A stretch of DNA of 64,000 nucleotides from a bacterium A37T11 (GCA_900109895.1 FOBR01000002.1:243152-307151); one strand, 5' to 3'; counted from the first letter of the stretch, positions 10,095 to 18,493 are shown. The notes: a model not told the origin generated them from the sequence alone. Made by a program: numbers and translations.

Positions 10095-10127
10095 AAAACC
10101 CTTTTCAAAACGAAAAGGGTTTTTTTA
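10095..10127 (+). terminator. terminator after tRNA-His
   Basis: AAAACCCTTTTC (10095-10106) pairs with GAAAAGGGTTTT (10112-10123) around a 5-nt loop, followed by T residues. Confidence 0.85.
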
Positions 10128-10175
10128 TGGAAATTAATTGAGATTCTCAATTATGAGAAAAAAATTAAAAAATAT

Positions 10176-10206
10176 TTTGGTAGGTGTAATAAATACACTA
10201 TCTTTG
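10176..10206 (+). promoter_or_regulatory. strong promoter with no ORF downstream
   Basis: TTTG at 10176-10179, 19 nt spacer, TATCTTTG at 10199-10206: full consensus. The next structure downstream is a terminator-like hairpin at 10240-10272, not a start codon, so it probably drives a short RNA. Confidence 0.6.
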
Positions 10207-10210
10207 TGCC

Positions 10211-10281
10211 ATCATAATTTAGGTTTATAATTGGTTTATAAAGGTCTTCAATCTCCCCGGTTGAGGACCTTTAATTTTTAT
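10211..10281 (+). ncRNA. candidate small RNA, about 70 nt
   Basis: Lies between the consensus promoter at 10176-10206 and a hairpin of 12 bp (arms 10240-10251 and 10261-10272, one G-U pair, 9-nt CT/G-rich loop) followed by TAATTTTTAT. There is no ORF of useful length. The terminator loop holds the C-rich segment TCTCCCCGG, which would be exposed. An alternative is a leader or attenuator of the xer gene 100 bp downstream, but that gene has its own promoter-like sequence. Confidence 0.5.
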
Positions 10282-10327
10282 AGAAACTCCCAATAAACGG
10301 CATTATCAGCAATCCACAGAATTCTTT

Positions 10328-10374
10328 CTTGTCCAAATAAAATTTGCTGGACAAGGCCAATTTTTGTACTTTCG
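10328..10374 (+). promoter_or_regulatory. promoter of xer gene overlapped by an inverted repeat
   Basis: TTTG 10343-10346, 20 nt spacer, TACTTTCG 10367-10374 (one mismatch to TAnnTTTG). A perfect 8-bp inverted repeat, CTTGTCCA (10328-10335) and TGGACAAG (10348-10355), brackets the -33 element and is a candidate operator. The -7 box ends just before the start codon, so the mRNA may be leaderless. Confidence 0.5.
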
Positions 10375-10380
10375 ATGCTC

Positions 10381-11277
10381 ATGAATTGGACCTTAGCACA
10401 AAAACATTTTGAACAATACCTACAACTTGAGCGTTCATTTGCTTCCAATAGCATTGATGCCTATAGCCGTGATGTTGCATTGTTAAAGCAATATGCTGAA
10501 ATCAATAATTTACCGCAACCAACTTCCCTCAGCAAAGGGGATATTCAGGATTTTCTTAGCTTTTTGAACGAACTTGGCATGTCTGTATATTCCCAGGCGC
10601 GCATCCTTTCCGGCATCAAATCATTCTATCAGTATCTCAGTCTCGAAAATTTGATCAGTGATGACCCTACGGCACTCATCTCTGCTCCCAGATTAGGGCG
10701 AAAACTTCCGCACACTTTAAATATCCATGAAGTTGACCAGCTGATCAGTGCCATTGACGTATCAACGGCTGAAGGTGCAAGAAATAAAGCAATGCTCGAA
10801 ACAATGTACAGTTGCGGACTAAGAGTTAGCGAATTAACCGAATTAAAAATATCAAACCTCCATTTAGAAGTAGAATTTATTCAGGTTACGGGTAAAGGTA
10901 GCAAAGAAAGATTAATACCGATTGGTCATTCAGCCATCAAGTATATTCAGATCTATATGCATGAAATCAGGATCCATCAGCCCATTAAAACAGGTTTCGA
11001 AGATTTCCTTTTTTTAAACCGCAGAGGTGCATCCCTCTCGCGGGTCATGGTTTTTCTGATCATTAAAGAATTGGCTAAAAAAATCGGCCTAAACAAAATT
11101 ATCAGCCCCCACACCTTCAGGCATTCATTTGCCACCCATTTAATAGAAGGCGGAGCTGACCTGCGCGCTGTGCAGGCCATGCTTGGCCATGAAAGTGTCA
11201 CCACCACCGAAATTTATACCCATCTTGACCGGGATTACCTCCAATCTGTGTTAACATCCCATCATCCCAGATCTTAA
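10381..11277 (+). CDS. xerD: tyrosine recombinase XerC/XerD type
   Basis: Site-specific recombinase that resolves chromosome dimers at dif with a partner recombinase. The length of about 298 residues is typical. An N-terminal SAM-like core-binding domain (about 5-90) precedes the catalytic domain. Catalytic residues are visible: Arg in SCGLRVSELTEL, Lys in TGKGSKERLIPIG, HxxR in HTFRHSFATHL, His in MLGHESVTTTEIYTH, and the Tyr nucleophile in TEIYTHLD. I chose ATG 10381 over 10375 because it fits the expected transcription start. XerC versus XerD cannot be settled by eye; the name follows the closest general resemblance. Confidence 0.9.
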   Translation: MNWTLAQKHFEQYLQLERSFASNSIDAYSRDVALLKQYAEINNLPQPTSLSKGDIQDFLSFLNELGMSVYSQARILSGIKSFYQYLSLENLISDDPTALISAPRLGRKLPHTLNIHEVDQLISAIDVSTAEGARNKAMLETMYSCGLRVSELTELKISNLHLEVEFIQVTGKGSKERLIPIGHSAIKYIQIYMHEIRIHQPIKTGFEDFLFLNRRGASLSRVMVFLIIKELAKKIGLNKIISPHTFRHSFATHLIEGGADLRAVQAMLGHESVTTTEIYTHLDRDYLQSVLTSHHPRS

Positions 11278-11281
11278 AGAC

Positions 11282-11854
11282 CTAAGTGTCCGGTTCAGTT
11301 CCCCATTTAAAACCCCCGGCCTCCAAGCCCGCCAAATCAAGCACCCGGTTAATAACAGTACCTGCCAATTCTTCAAAATTTATGGGATGGCTGTAAAAAG
11401 AAGGGCTTGCTGGGCAAATAATTCCACCGGCTTCCGTAATTTTTTCCATATTTCGGATGTGGATGAGGTTGTATGGCGTTTCGCGGAGCACCAATATTAA
11501 TTTTTTACGTTCCTTAAGCATAACGTCAGCGGCCCTTGTAGTCAGGTCGGTGGACACACCGTTGGCAATTCTGCCCAAAGTACCCGCCGAACAGGGGCAA
11601 ATGATCATGGCATCATAACCGGCGGACCCGGAAGCAAAAGGCGCAAAAAAATCCTGCTTGTCATAAAATTGAAAGGGATATTGGTGGTACAGCTCATTTT
11701 TAAGTTCATACTTCCAAACATCTTTCGCATTATCAGACATCACAACCCCAACATTCGTCAATTTTGTTTGACTTGCCAGTTTATCTAATAACACTTTCGC
11801 ATAAATGGAACCACTAGCACCGGTAACGGCAACAACAACCTTCTGTATGGACAT
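11282..11854 (-). CDS. ubiX: flavin prenyltransferase UbiX
   Basis: Flavoprotein of 190 residues that prenylates FMN to make the cofactor of UbiD-type decarboxylases. The N-terminal VVVAVTGASGSIYAKVLL is the FMN-binding start of UbiX/Pad1. ASGSAGYDAMIICPCSAGTL and LVLRETPYNLIHIRNM are also family signatures. It converges with the xer gene (4 bp gap). A TATGTTTG -7 like box (minus strand, 11877 to 11870) sits 16 nt upstream of the ATG, between it and a terminator for another minus-strand transcript. No ubiD partner is in the window. Confidence 0.95.
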   Translation of the reverse strand: MSIQKVVVAVTGASGSIYAKVLLDKLASQTKLTNVGVVMSDNAKDVWKYELKNELYHQYPFQFYDKQDFFAPFASGSAGYDAMIICPCSAGTLGRIANGVSTDLTTRAADVMLKERKKLILVLRETPYNLIHIRNMEKITEAGGIICPASPSFYSHPINFEELAGTVINRVLDLAGLEAGGFKWGTEPDT

Positions 11855-11880
11855 AGCTTAAATAAGTTTCAAACATAAAC

Positions 11881-11950
11881 AAAAAAAGGGTCGAATACGA
11901 ATATTCGACCCTACATCTACCTATGAAAAACATGCCCTTTGGGAGGGCAT
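11881..11950 (-). ncRNA. candidate small RNA upstream of ubiX, about 67 nt
   Basis: Minus-strand unit with all parts present. A promoter lies at 11953-11982. The first hairpin has arms 11944-11950 and 11932-11938 (7 bp). A linker containing TTTTTCATAGGTAGATGTA follows. The terminator hairpin has perfect 10-bp arms 11902-11911 and 11888-11897, followed by seven T (11887-11881). No ORF fits. It ends 26 nt before ubiX, so a role as a ubiX leader is possible, but the terminator is strong and ubiX has its own -7 like box. Confidence 0.6.
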
Positions 11951-11952
11951 TA

Positions 11953-11982
11953 CAAAAGTACATTAATCTTTCGGTTTGCAAA
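11953..11982 (-). promoter_or_regulatory. promoter of the small RNA candidate
   Basis: On the minus strand TTTG (11982-11979), 18 nt, TACTTTTG (11960-11953). The -7 box is a full match; the spacer is one base shorter than usual. Confidence 0.6.
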
Positions 11983-12188
11983 ATCATTCTGACTATTTTC
12001 TTAAAAAAAAAAGTTTTTTGTAAATATTGTTCTACAATTTATTTGTCTCTTGTAGACTGAAAAGTGAGTTAAGACGTGTTTAAGACTATTTTTTATTAAA
12101 AAACAGGATTTTTAAGGTTTTTTGTGTTATTTCGTATACTGAAGTAAATTTTAAGATTTACCAGTAATGAACATGAAATTTCTTTGCG
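11983..12188. other. AT-rich intergenic region before the ankyrin gene
   Basis: Very AT rich with homopolymer A/T runs. No ORF or clear hairpin was seen. TTTCTTTG at 12179-12186, right before the ankyrin start codon, is a near match to the -7 consensus. Confidence 0.5.
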
Positions 12189-12839
12189 ATGAGTTTAAGT
12201 TTATTAGAAGAGTATATAGAAACCGGGAATAGCAGGGCAATAGATGAACTGCTAAATAGCGCCCCCAATCTAATTAATCAGAAAACCAGTCATGACATTT
12301 CTCCCCTATTGCTGGCCTGTTATTATAACAAGCCGCAAATAGTAAAGATCATTCTGAAACATAGCTTGGAAATATCCATTTTTGAAGCAGCTTCAGCCAA
12401 TTTATTGGAACGAGTGGCCGAACTTATCATTGAAAACCCATCCCTGGTAAATAGTATTTCCGATCACGGATTTTCACCTTTAGGCCTTGCCACCCACTTT
12501 GGCCATGAGGATATCGTCAGGCACCTGCTTTTAAAAGGAGCAGATCCCAATTTAGCCTCCCAGAACGGCTACAATGTATTCCCCATCCATGCGGCCATCG
12601 GGTCAAACTTTGAGGGTATCGCCAAAATGCTCATTGAAGCTGGTGCGGAGGTAAATGTGGTCCAGGCCTCACGGATGACTCCCCTGCACGCTGCCGCACA
12701 AAGCGGAAATATTGAAATGATTATCCTATTATTAGAAAATGGAGCCCGCATCGATATAAAAAATGATATGGGGAAAACTCCTGCAGATCTGGCCTCCGAA
12801 AAAGGACATTTCGAAATAGCCAACATATTGGTGGTTTAG
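12189..12839 (+). CDS. ankyrin-repeat protein
   Basis: Cytoplasmic protein of 216 residues without signal peptide, made almost wholly of ankyrin repeats: about six helical units of roughly 33 residues. Clear repeats are GFSPLGLATHFGHEDIVRHL, a SRMTPLHAAAQSGNIEMIIL unit and GKTPADLASEKGHFEIANIL near the C terminus. Ankyrin repeats bind proteins; the partner is unknown. Its TAG (12837-12839) overlaps the stop codon of the convergent PspC-like gene. Confidence 0.9.
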   Translation: MSLSLLEEYIETGNSRAIDELLNSAPNLINQKTSHDISPLLLACYYNKPQIVKIILKHSLEISIFEAASANLLERVAELIIENPSLVNSISDHGFSPLGLATHFGHEDIVRHLLLKGADPNLASQNGYNVFPIHAAIGSNFEGIAKMLIEAGAEVNVVQASRMTPLHAAAQSGNIEMIILLLENGARIDIKNDMGKTPADLASEKGHFEIANILVV

Positions 12840-13057
12840 TAATCATTCAACCGGTGCCTCATCCGCTTCACATAATGACGGAAGTCTAGCACAAAACCTG
12901 CGAAGAAATAAAATATAATGGGAAAACCAGCGGCAAGAAAAGACGTATAAATAAAAAACAAGCGAATTTTTGAGATAGAGATCCCAAATCGCTCTCCAAT
13001 ATACGTACAAACGCCAAATGAACGTTGTTCAAAATAAACTAGGATCCGTTTGATCAT
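12836..13057 (-). CDS. PspC-domain membrane protein, small
   Basis: 73 residues. The start RSFGVCTYIGERFGISISKI fits the PspC domain (phage-shock-protein C type), followed by one or two hydrophobic segments (about 31-57). Likely an inner membrane protein involved in envelope stress; regulators and pspA are not nearby. The stop codons of this gene and the convergent ankyrin gene overlap. Confidence 0.8.
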   Translation of the reverse strand: MIKRILVYFEQRSFGVCTYIGERFGISISKIRLFFIYTSFLAAGFPIIFYFFAGFVLDFRHYVKRMRHRLNDY

Positions 13058-13106
13058 GGGTTAAAATTTATGACAACGTCCATTTCAAGCAAATTTAATG
13101 CCTGTT

Positions 13107-13862
13107 TTAAAAATAATCAAACCATGCAAGTATTTCAGCTTGGTTAAGAGAATTCTTCACCTCCATGTCCAAATCACGAACAATCTGCCCGGACTGCATC
13201 TGTATTAACCGGTTACCGTATCGAAGCGCTTCATTTAAATTGTGGGTTACCAATATAGCCGTAAGCGCATGTTCACAAATTAAGCGATCAGCCAGCTCCA
13301 TCAATTTACGGGCAGAATGCGGATCCAGGGCAGCCGTAGGTTCATCCAGAAGTAATAAAGCGGGTTTAGCCATCACGGCCATTAACAAAGTCAAGGCTTG
13401 TCGTTGACCTCCGCTCAAACTTCCCATGGGTACATCCAGCTTACTTTCTAATCCCATACCCAATTGTTGGATATTCGCTGCCACCTCTTCCCTGAATTTA
13501 TCCGTAATGCCAAGCACCATTTTTTTCCGTTCACGCCTTAAAGATGCCAACCTAAAGTTGGCAAGTATGCTTAATTCCGACGCCGTTCCGCTTAGTGGAT
13601 TTTGAAAAACACGCGCAATCCATCTGGTTCGCTTATAAACCGGCAGGTGCCCTACCTCGTCCTGATCAATCCATATTTTCCCCTGGTCCGCCGGGATATT
13701 GCCAGCCAAGGTATTCAGAAGCGTGCTTTTTCCTGAACCGTTTGCACCCACAATAACCACAAATTGGCCCTTATTAATCGTTAAATCAATGTTTTGCAAG
13801 GCAATGACCTGCGTAGGCGTACCTATATGAAACCTTTTGCTAATCTGCTGAAGTCTAACCAT
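13107..13862 (-). CDS. ABC importer ATP-binding protein (TrpXYZ-like family)
   Basis: ATPase of 251 residues. Walker A VGANGSGKSTLL, signature GSLSGGQRQALTLLM, Walker B ALLLLDEPTAALD and the H-loop ILVTHNLNEAL are all intact. Its start overlaps the permease end by 8 nt, so the two are translationally coupled. With the permease and the lipoprotein upstream it forms an importer of the PF04392-type family. Substrate unknown; see the queH linkage. Confidence 0.92.
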   Translation of the reverse strand: MVRLQQISKRFHIGTPTQVIALQNIDLTINKGQFVVIVGANGSGKSTLLNTLAGNIPADQGKIWIDQDEVGHLPVYKRTRWIARVFQNPLSGTASELSILANFRLASLRRERKKMVLGITDKFREEVAANIQQLGMGLESKLDVPMGSLSGGQRQALTLLMAVMAKPALLLLDEPTAALDPHSARKLMELADRLICEHALTAILVTHNLNEALRYGNRLIQMQSGQIVRDLDMEVKNSLNQAEILAWFDYF

Positions 13863-14733
13863 CGGCTTGCCTCCTTAATCCTGTCCAATAAGGCAACGCC
13901 ACAATAAGTAACACCAATAAAGCAGTCACCAATTTCAATAAATTGGCATCCACACCAATGGCCAGCGTTACGGCCAGCGCCAATTGAAAAATCACGGCAC
14001 CTGCTACCACCAAAAACAAACTCCCCCACATGCCAGTTAAACGCAGTATGGAAATCAGCGTTTCCCCAATAATCACAGAACCCAGCCCGCTGATCACAAT
14101 ACCGATCCCCATATTAATATCGGTAAAACCCTGAAACTGCGACATCAGGCACCCGCTCAATGCAATCAAACCATTTGCTAAAGCCAACCCAAATACCTTC
14201 ATCCTGTCGGTATTCACCCCTAGCGCCCTAATCATGCTCTCGCTTTCGCCTGTTGCCCGCATGGCCAGGCCAAAGTCGCTGCTTAATAAATAGCCAAGGG
14301 CAATCGTAATACATACCAGCAGGATACCAACTATCGTGAACGAATTTAAATCCGAATAACCAAACCAATGAATCAACGAAAAGAGTGTTTCGCCTCCCAA
14401 CAGCGGTATATTGGACCTACCCATCAACGTCAGGTTGACTGAATACAACGCCGTCATGACCAAAATACCAGCCAAAAGTGGATTGATTCGTAGCCGGGTA
14501 TGGATCAGTGCCGTGCAGCATCCGGCCAAGGCCCCTCCCACCATTGCCAATAAACAGGTTAAGGGCAGGGGCACTCCCTTAGCAAGGCACAATACTGTAA
14601 TAACTGCACCAAGCGTGTAGCTGCCATCGCTGGTAATATCAGGTATCCTGAAAATTTTCATGGACAAAAACAAGCCCAAAGCAAGCGGGCCAAAGCATAA
14701 AGCCTGAATAACAGCTGCCAGGTAAAAATCCAT
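13855..14733 (-). CDS. ABC importer permease (TrpXYZ-like family)
   Basis: 292 residues with about eight hydrophobic segments, of the branched-chain amino acid permease fold type (BPD_transp_2-like). LFLSMKIFRIPDITSDGSY near residues 22-40 is typical of permeases paired with PF04392 binding proteins. It sits 22 nt after the binding protein gene and overlaps the ATPase gene. Confidence 0.9.
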   Translation of the reverse strand: MDFYLAAVIQALCFGPLALGLFLSMKIFRIPDITSDGSYTLGAVITVLCLAKGVPLPLTCLLAMVGGALAGCCTALIHTRLRINPLLAGILVMTALYSVNLTLMGRSNIPLLGGETLFSLIHWFGYSDLNSFTIVGILLVCITIALGYLLSSDFGLAMRATGESESMIRALGVNTDRMKVFGLALANGLIALSGCLMSQFQGFTDINMGIGIVISGLGSVIIGETLISILRLTGMWGSLFLVVAGAVIFQLALAVTLAIGVDANLLKLVTALLVLLIVALPYWTGLRRQADG

Positions 14734-14755
14734 AGATTTTTATTAAATAAACTTA

Positions 14756-15763
14756 TTATTTTACAGCAGTTTCATTAACCGATTTAAAGCTATCGGGGAA
14801 ATGTAGACCATACTTAGCAGCTGCCTGCGGATTATAAACACTTTTCCGAAGTGTCAATAACGTAACCTTTAACGGATGGCTTCCCGCAGTTCCGGTTCGG
14901 TTACGGCCTTTTAAATAAGCGGCCGCCTGTGCGCCACTTTGATAACCCCACTGGTAAATATCAGCACCAAAAGCAGCTACAGCACCCCTTTTCACCAAAC
15001 CGGCCTCGCTGGTAAAAACCGGCACATGCTGCTCGTCGCAATTCTTAAGTATAACCTCAAAAGCCGCAAAGACCGTATTGTCAGGATTGGCAAAAAAGGC
15101 ATCTATTTTCTTAGCCAATAATGCCTTCGTGACCAGCTGAGCTTCCGCAGAATTATTAAGCGGCATGGCAATTAGCGAAACACCTGCCACTTCAGCCAAT
15201 GAATCTATCCGTTTATACGCATCCACGGACTGGGGCTCAGACTGGTTATAGATCATCCCGATCCGTAATTTACTTCCGTCAACAGGTTTAAGCGTTTTTG
15301 GAATCAGGGTAAAAGAAGTATCAATATAATTTAATTCCTCCCCCGTGCCAAAAAGGTTGGATGGCGGGTTCCCATTTTTATCCAACAAACCTAAAATGTG
15401 GGGCATGGCTGTAACTGTCATAAATACTGGGATCTTTTTATTACGCTGAACAGCCGCCATCGTGGCCAGCGTGGTACTAGTACCTATCAGTGCCACCGGT
15501 TCATTTATAAAATAACTAATGATCTGGTTAAGCGTTCCCGCATCACCCTGTGCATTCCGGTAGTCTATTTTGACCGACTTAGCATCCTCGCTAAAACCAC
15601 TATCAGCCAAAGCCTTCACAAAGCCTTTTCGCGCATCGGCAATGGTTGCATCTTCAAAAGCCTCCACAAATCCAATTACTGGCACTTTTGACTTTTGTTG
15701 ATGACAACCGGCCAAGGTCAGTAACCAAATCCCCAAGCAACAGATGTAACCAAATTTATGCAT
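14756..15763 (-). CDS. ABC importer substrate-binding lipoprotein (PF04392-type)
   Basis: 335 residues with a lipoprotein signal (LLTLAGC, Cys at about 20). The mature part resembles the ABC_sub_bind family known from TrpX-like proteins: VIGFVEAFEDATIADARKGF at the start, ALIGTSTTLATMAA and PVFTSEAGLVKRGAVAAFG in the body. It starts 2 nt after the queH stop codon, so queH and the importer are one operon. Known family members import aromatic amino acids; whether this one does is open. Confidence 0.9.
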   Translation of the reverse strand: MHKFGYICCLGIWLLTLAGCHQQKSKVPVIGFVEAFEDATIADARKGFVKALADSGFSEDAKSVKIDYRNAQGDAGTLNQIISYFINEPVALIGTSTTLATMAAVQRNKKIPVFMTVTAMPHILGLLDKNGNPPSNLFGTGEELNYIDTSFTLIPKTLKPVDGSKLRIGMIYNQSEPQSVDAYKRIDSLAEVAGVSLIAMPLNNSAEAQLVTKALLAKKIDAFFANPDNTVFAAFEVILKNCDEQHVPVFTSEAGLVKRGAVAAFGADIYQWGYQSGAQAAAYLKGRNRTGTAGSHPLKVTLLTLRKSVYNPQAAAKYGLHFPDSFKSVNETAVK

Positions 15764-15765
15764 AC

Positions 15766-16425
15766 CTATAAGTTAGCAGGCTCCTCACCGTAATAATTCT
15801 TACCCAATTCAATTTTTGAACGTCCTTTTGACATCCGCCACTGGTTGGTATCGCGCAAAGAATATGCGCAACCACAATATTCCTGCATATAAAAGTTTTC
15901 TTTTTTGCTTATTTCGAGCATGCGCGATGAACCACCTTTCTTACGCCAGTTATATTTCCAATAACTAATCCCTGGGTAATGAGCCGCTGCCCGATCACCA
16001 CAATCGTTAATCTGCTCAAAATTTTTCCAGCGGGATATGCCCAGGGAGCTGCTGATCACCGGGAATCCGTGCTCATAGGCATACAAAGCCGTTCGTTCAA
16101 AGCGCATATCAAAACACATGGTACACCTAATACCCCGTTCAGGTTCATGCTCCATACCCTTCGCCCGTTCAAACCAGTTATCCACATCATAATCGGCATC
16201 TATAAACGGAATGTTATGTTTCTCCGCAAAGCGGATATTTTCATCCTTTCGCAAGTCATATTCCTTACGTGGATGAATATTCGGATTATAAAAGAAAATC
16301 GTAAAATCAATCCCTGAAGCAATAATGGCTTCCATCACTTCACCAGAACAAGGAGCACAGCACGAGTGCAGCAATAATTTATCCGCACCATCCGGAAGTG
16401 CTAATTTTTCGCGTATTAATTCCAT
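15766..16425 (-). CDS. queH: epoxyqueuosine reductase QueH
   Basis: Cytoplasmic iron-sulfur enzyme of 219 residues that makes the last step to queuosine in tRNA, replacing QueG. It carries the family cysteines: [13 protein letters not shown] at the N terminus, [11 protein letters not shown] in the middle and [18 protein letters not shown] near the C terminus. It is the first gene of an operon followed by the ABC importer. No other queuosine genes are in the window. Confidence 0.92.
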   Translation of the reverse strand: MELIREKLALPDGADKLLLHSCCAPCSGEVMEAIIASGIDFTIFFYNPNIHPRKEYDLRKDENIRFAEKHNIPFIDADYDVDNWFERAKGMEHEPERGIRCTMCFDMRFERTALYAYEHGFPVISSSLGISRWKNFEQINDCGDRAAAHYPGISYWKYNWRKKGGSSRMLEISKKENFYMQEYCGCAYSLRDTNQWRMSKGRSKIELGKNYYGEEPANL

Positions 16426-16496
16426 TGAAAATAGTTAATGGTAACAACCAGACAAAGCTAAAAAAATAATGACAGTATTGAACGTCCTGAAAAGGT

Positions 16497-17486
16497 TTAT
16501 ACCCTTTTAAAGATCACCTTTTTTACAAAATCCTGTATAAAGCCCATGCCATAAGCGCTTAATTGGACTACCGAAGCCCAAACACCCAGCAAGGCAACTT
16601 TTAACGAGCTTGTTTTGAAGTAAGCATGAAAAAAAAGGAGCCCGCAAAAAATGAAAAGAGGAATTGCGGCCAATACCGAAAAAAACAAAAAATGACTGCC
16701 TAAAAACAACGGCACCAAAAATAAAAGTAAAATAATGCCCAGATATACGGTAAACACCGCTGGAAAAAAATGGACCAATTTTAATTCAGCAGGAAAGTGC
16801 TTATAAATGTTAATTCGCGCCCTGCCAAAAAAATGCAGTTGTTTATAAAATTTCCAAAAATCAGTGCGCCGTTTATGGTAAACCACGGCTTCAGGAATCA
16901 AGCCCGTTTTAAACCCGGCCTTTTGAATGCGGATGCTGTATTCAATATCTTCCCCTAACCTGGTTAGCAAAAATCCACCTATTTTTTCATATACCCGCCG
17001 CGAAAGCCCCATGTTAAAGCTACGGGGGTGGTAGGGCCCCATATGCTTCCGGTTCCCTCTGATGCCTCCGGTGGTAAATGGGGAAGTCATTGCATAAGAT
17101 ATGGCCTTTTGCACATCAGTAAATGACGCATCCGCCGCATCAGGCCCGCCATAAGCATCCAGCCAATCCGTCATAAGCCTATTTTTAACATGCGCAAAGT
17201 AATCGGGCGGTATTAAACAATCTGAATCAAAAATAATAAAGTAATCACCCTTTGCACGCTCAAAACCGTAATTGCGGGCAAATCCTTGCCCTTCATTTGG
17301 TTTAACAAAATAGTGGATATCCAGAAAGGTAAGGTATTTTGCAATCACAGCGGCCGCATCTTGTTGAGAGCCATCCTCAATCACCAGCACCTCAAATCCC
17401 TTTTCTGTCTGTTTGGTAAGTGAATACAGCAACTCATCAATCTCCTGGGGCCTGTTGAATAAAGGGATGATAACGGAGAAAAACAC
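16497..17486 (-). CDS. glycosyltransferase family 2 with C-terminal membrane segments
   Basis: 329 residues. The GT-A fold starts with FFSVIIPLFNRPQEIDELL; FDSDC is the DxD metal site and LGEDIEYSIRIQKAG is the conserved ED motif. About three hydrophobic segments (about 240-315) anchor it to the inner membrane. It probably adds sugars to a surface polysaccharide or lipid; the substrate cannot be told. The A/T-rich repeats at 17491-17535 precede the start. Confidence 0.88.
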   Translation of the reverse strand: MFFSVIIPLFNRPQEIDELLYSLTKQTEKGFEVLVIEDGSQQDAAAVIAKYLTFLDIHYFVKPNEGQGFARNYGFERAKGDYFIIFDSDCLIPPDYFAHVKNRLMTDWLDAYGGPDAADASFTDVQKAISYAMTSPFTTGGIRGNRKHMGPYHPRSFNMGLSRRVYEKIGGFLLTRLGEDIEYSIRIQKAGFKTGLIPEAVVYHKRRTDFWKFYKQLHFFGRARINIYKHFPAELKLVHFFPAVFTVYLGIILLLFLVPLFLGSHFLFFSVLAAIPLFIFCGLLFFHAYFKTSSLKVALLGVWASVVQLSAYGMGFIQDFVKKVIFKRV

Positions 17487-17490
17487 TTTT

Positions 17491-17535
17491 GATTTACGAT
17501 TTACGATTAAATATTTGCGATTAAATATTTACGAT
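17491..17535. repeat. short tandem repeats built on GATTTAC/ACGATTAAATAT
   Basis: Between two glycosyltransferase genes. GATTTAC occurs at the start, then about two copies of a 14-nt unit (TTACGATTAAATAT and TTGCGATTAAATAT) and a further ACGATTGATTTA. Likely slippage-prone noncoding DNA. Confidence 0.6.
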
Positions 17536-17539
17536 TGAT

Positions 17540-18490
17540 TTAGATGACTTTTTCTATTTGATAGTTATTACGGTCTGGTGAGTTGCGTGACAGCATTTCG
17601 GCGACAAAACCGATTAAAAAAAGTTGAGATCCTACAATAATAGCCACCAAGGCTATAAAAAACAGGGGCTGATCGGTTACATTCCGATAGGGTGTGTTAT
17701 GTGCAATGCTGATCAGCTTATCCGTAATCAGCCAAACCGAAATGACAAATCCTGCTAAAAAACTAATTACACCCATGGTACCAAAAAAGTGCATAGGCCT
17801 TTTTGCAAACTTGCCTACAAAAAATATGGAAAGCAGGTCCAGAAAACCTTTAATAAAGCGTCCGAAACCAAATTTTGTCTTCCCGTATTTGCGGGGGTAG
17901 TGTTGCACCACCTGCTCATCAATCTTTCGAAACCCTGCCCATTTCGCAATCACAGGAATGTACCGATGCATCTCGCCATAAACCTCAATGCTTTTAACCA
18001 CCTCTTTCCGGTACGCCTTTAACCCGCAATTAAAATCATGCAAATTGTGAATTCCTGACATGCTTCGCGTCACGGCATTAAACAATTTGGTAGGTACTGT
18101 TTTGGTCAACGGGTCGTGGCGCTTTTCCTTCCAACCAGATACCAGATCAACACCATCTTGTTTAATACGCCGATACAACTCCGGTATCTCATCCGGGCTG
18201 TCTTGCAAGTCAGCATCCATCGTAATGACTACATCACCACTGGCGGCAGCAAACCCCACATTTAGTGCAGCCGATTTTCCGTAATTACGCCTAAATTTAA
18301 CAGCACTGATGTGCGCATTATGAAATTTAAGACTTTCAATCAATTCCCAGGAGCCGTCGTTGCTTCCGTCATCCACAAACACAATTTCATATGTAAAGCC
18401 ATTCTTATCCATCACCCGCTTAATCCAGGCAGTCAGTTCCGGCAACGACTCTACTTCATTGAACAAAGGAATAACAATAGAAATATCCAT
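17540..18490 (-). CDS. glycosyltransferase family 2, DPM1/GtrB type
   Basis: 316 residues. The start DISIVIPLFNEVESLPELTA and MDADLQDSPDEIPEL (DxD site) match polyprenyl-phosphate sugar transferases. RNYGKSAALNVGFAAA and QHYPRKYGKTKFG are also family typical. Two C-terminal membrane segments (about 230-300) follow. The likely reaction is transfer of a sugar from a nucleotide to a lipid carrier. It follows the DUF4199 gene by 3 nt, so it is in one operon. Confidence 0.92.
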   Translation of the reverse strand: MDISIVIPLFNEVESLPELTAWIKRVMDKNGFTYEIVFVDDGSNDGSWELIESLKFHNAHISAVKFRRNYGKSAALNVGFAAASGDVVITMDADLQDSPDEIPELYRRIKQDGVDLVSGWKEKRHDPLTKTVPTKLFNAVTRSMSGIHNLHDFNCGLKAYRKEVVKSIEVYGEMHRYIPVIAKWAGFRKIDEQVVQHYPRKYGKTKFGFGRFIKGFLDLLSIFFVGKFAKRPMHFFGTMGVISFLAGFVISVWLITDKLISIAHNTPYRNVTDQPLFFIALVAIIVGSQLFLIGFVAEMLSRNSPDRNNYQIEKVI

Positions 18491-18493
18491 AAA

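Noticed and set aside
9993..10217. Plus-strand ORF of 74 codons
   Set aside because: It runs through tRNA-His; the well-known spurious translation of a tRNA gene.
17491..17535. Possible CRISPR-like repeats
   Set aside because: Units are 14 nt, directly adjacent and without spacers, and no cas genes are present.
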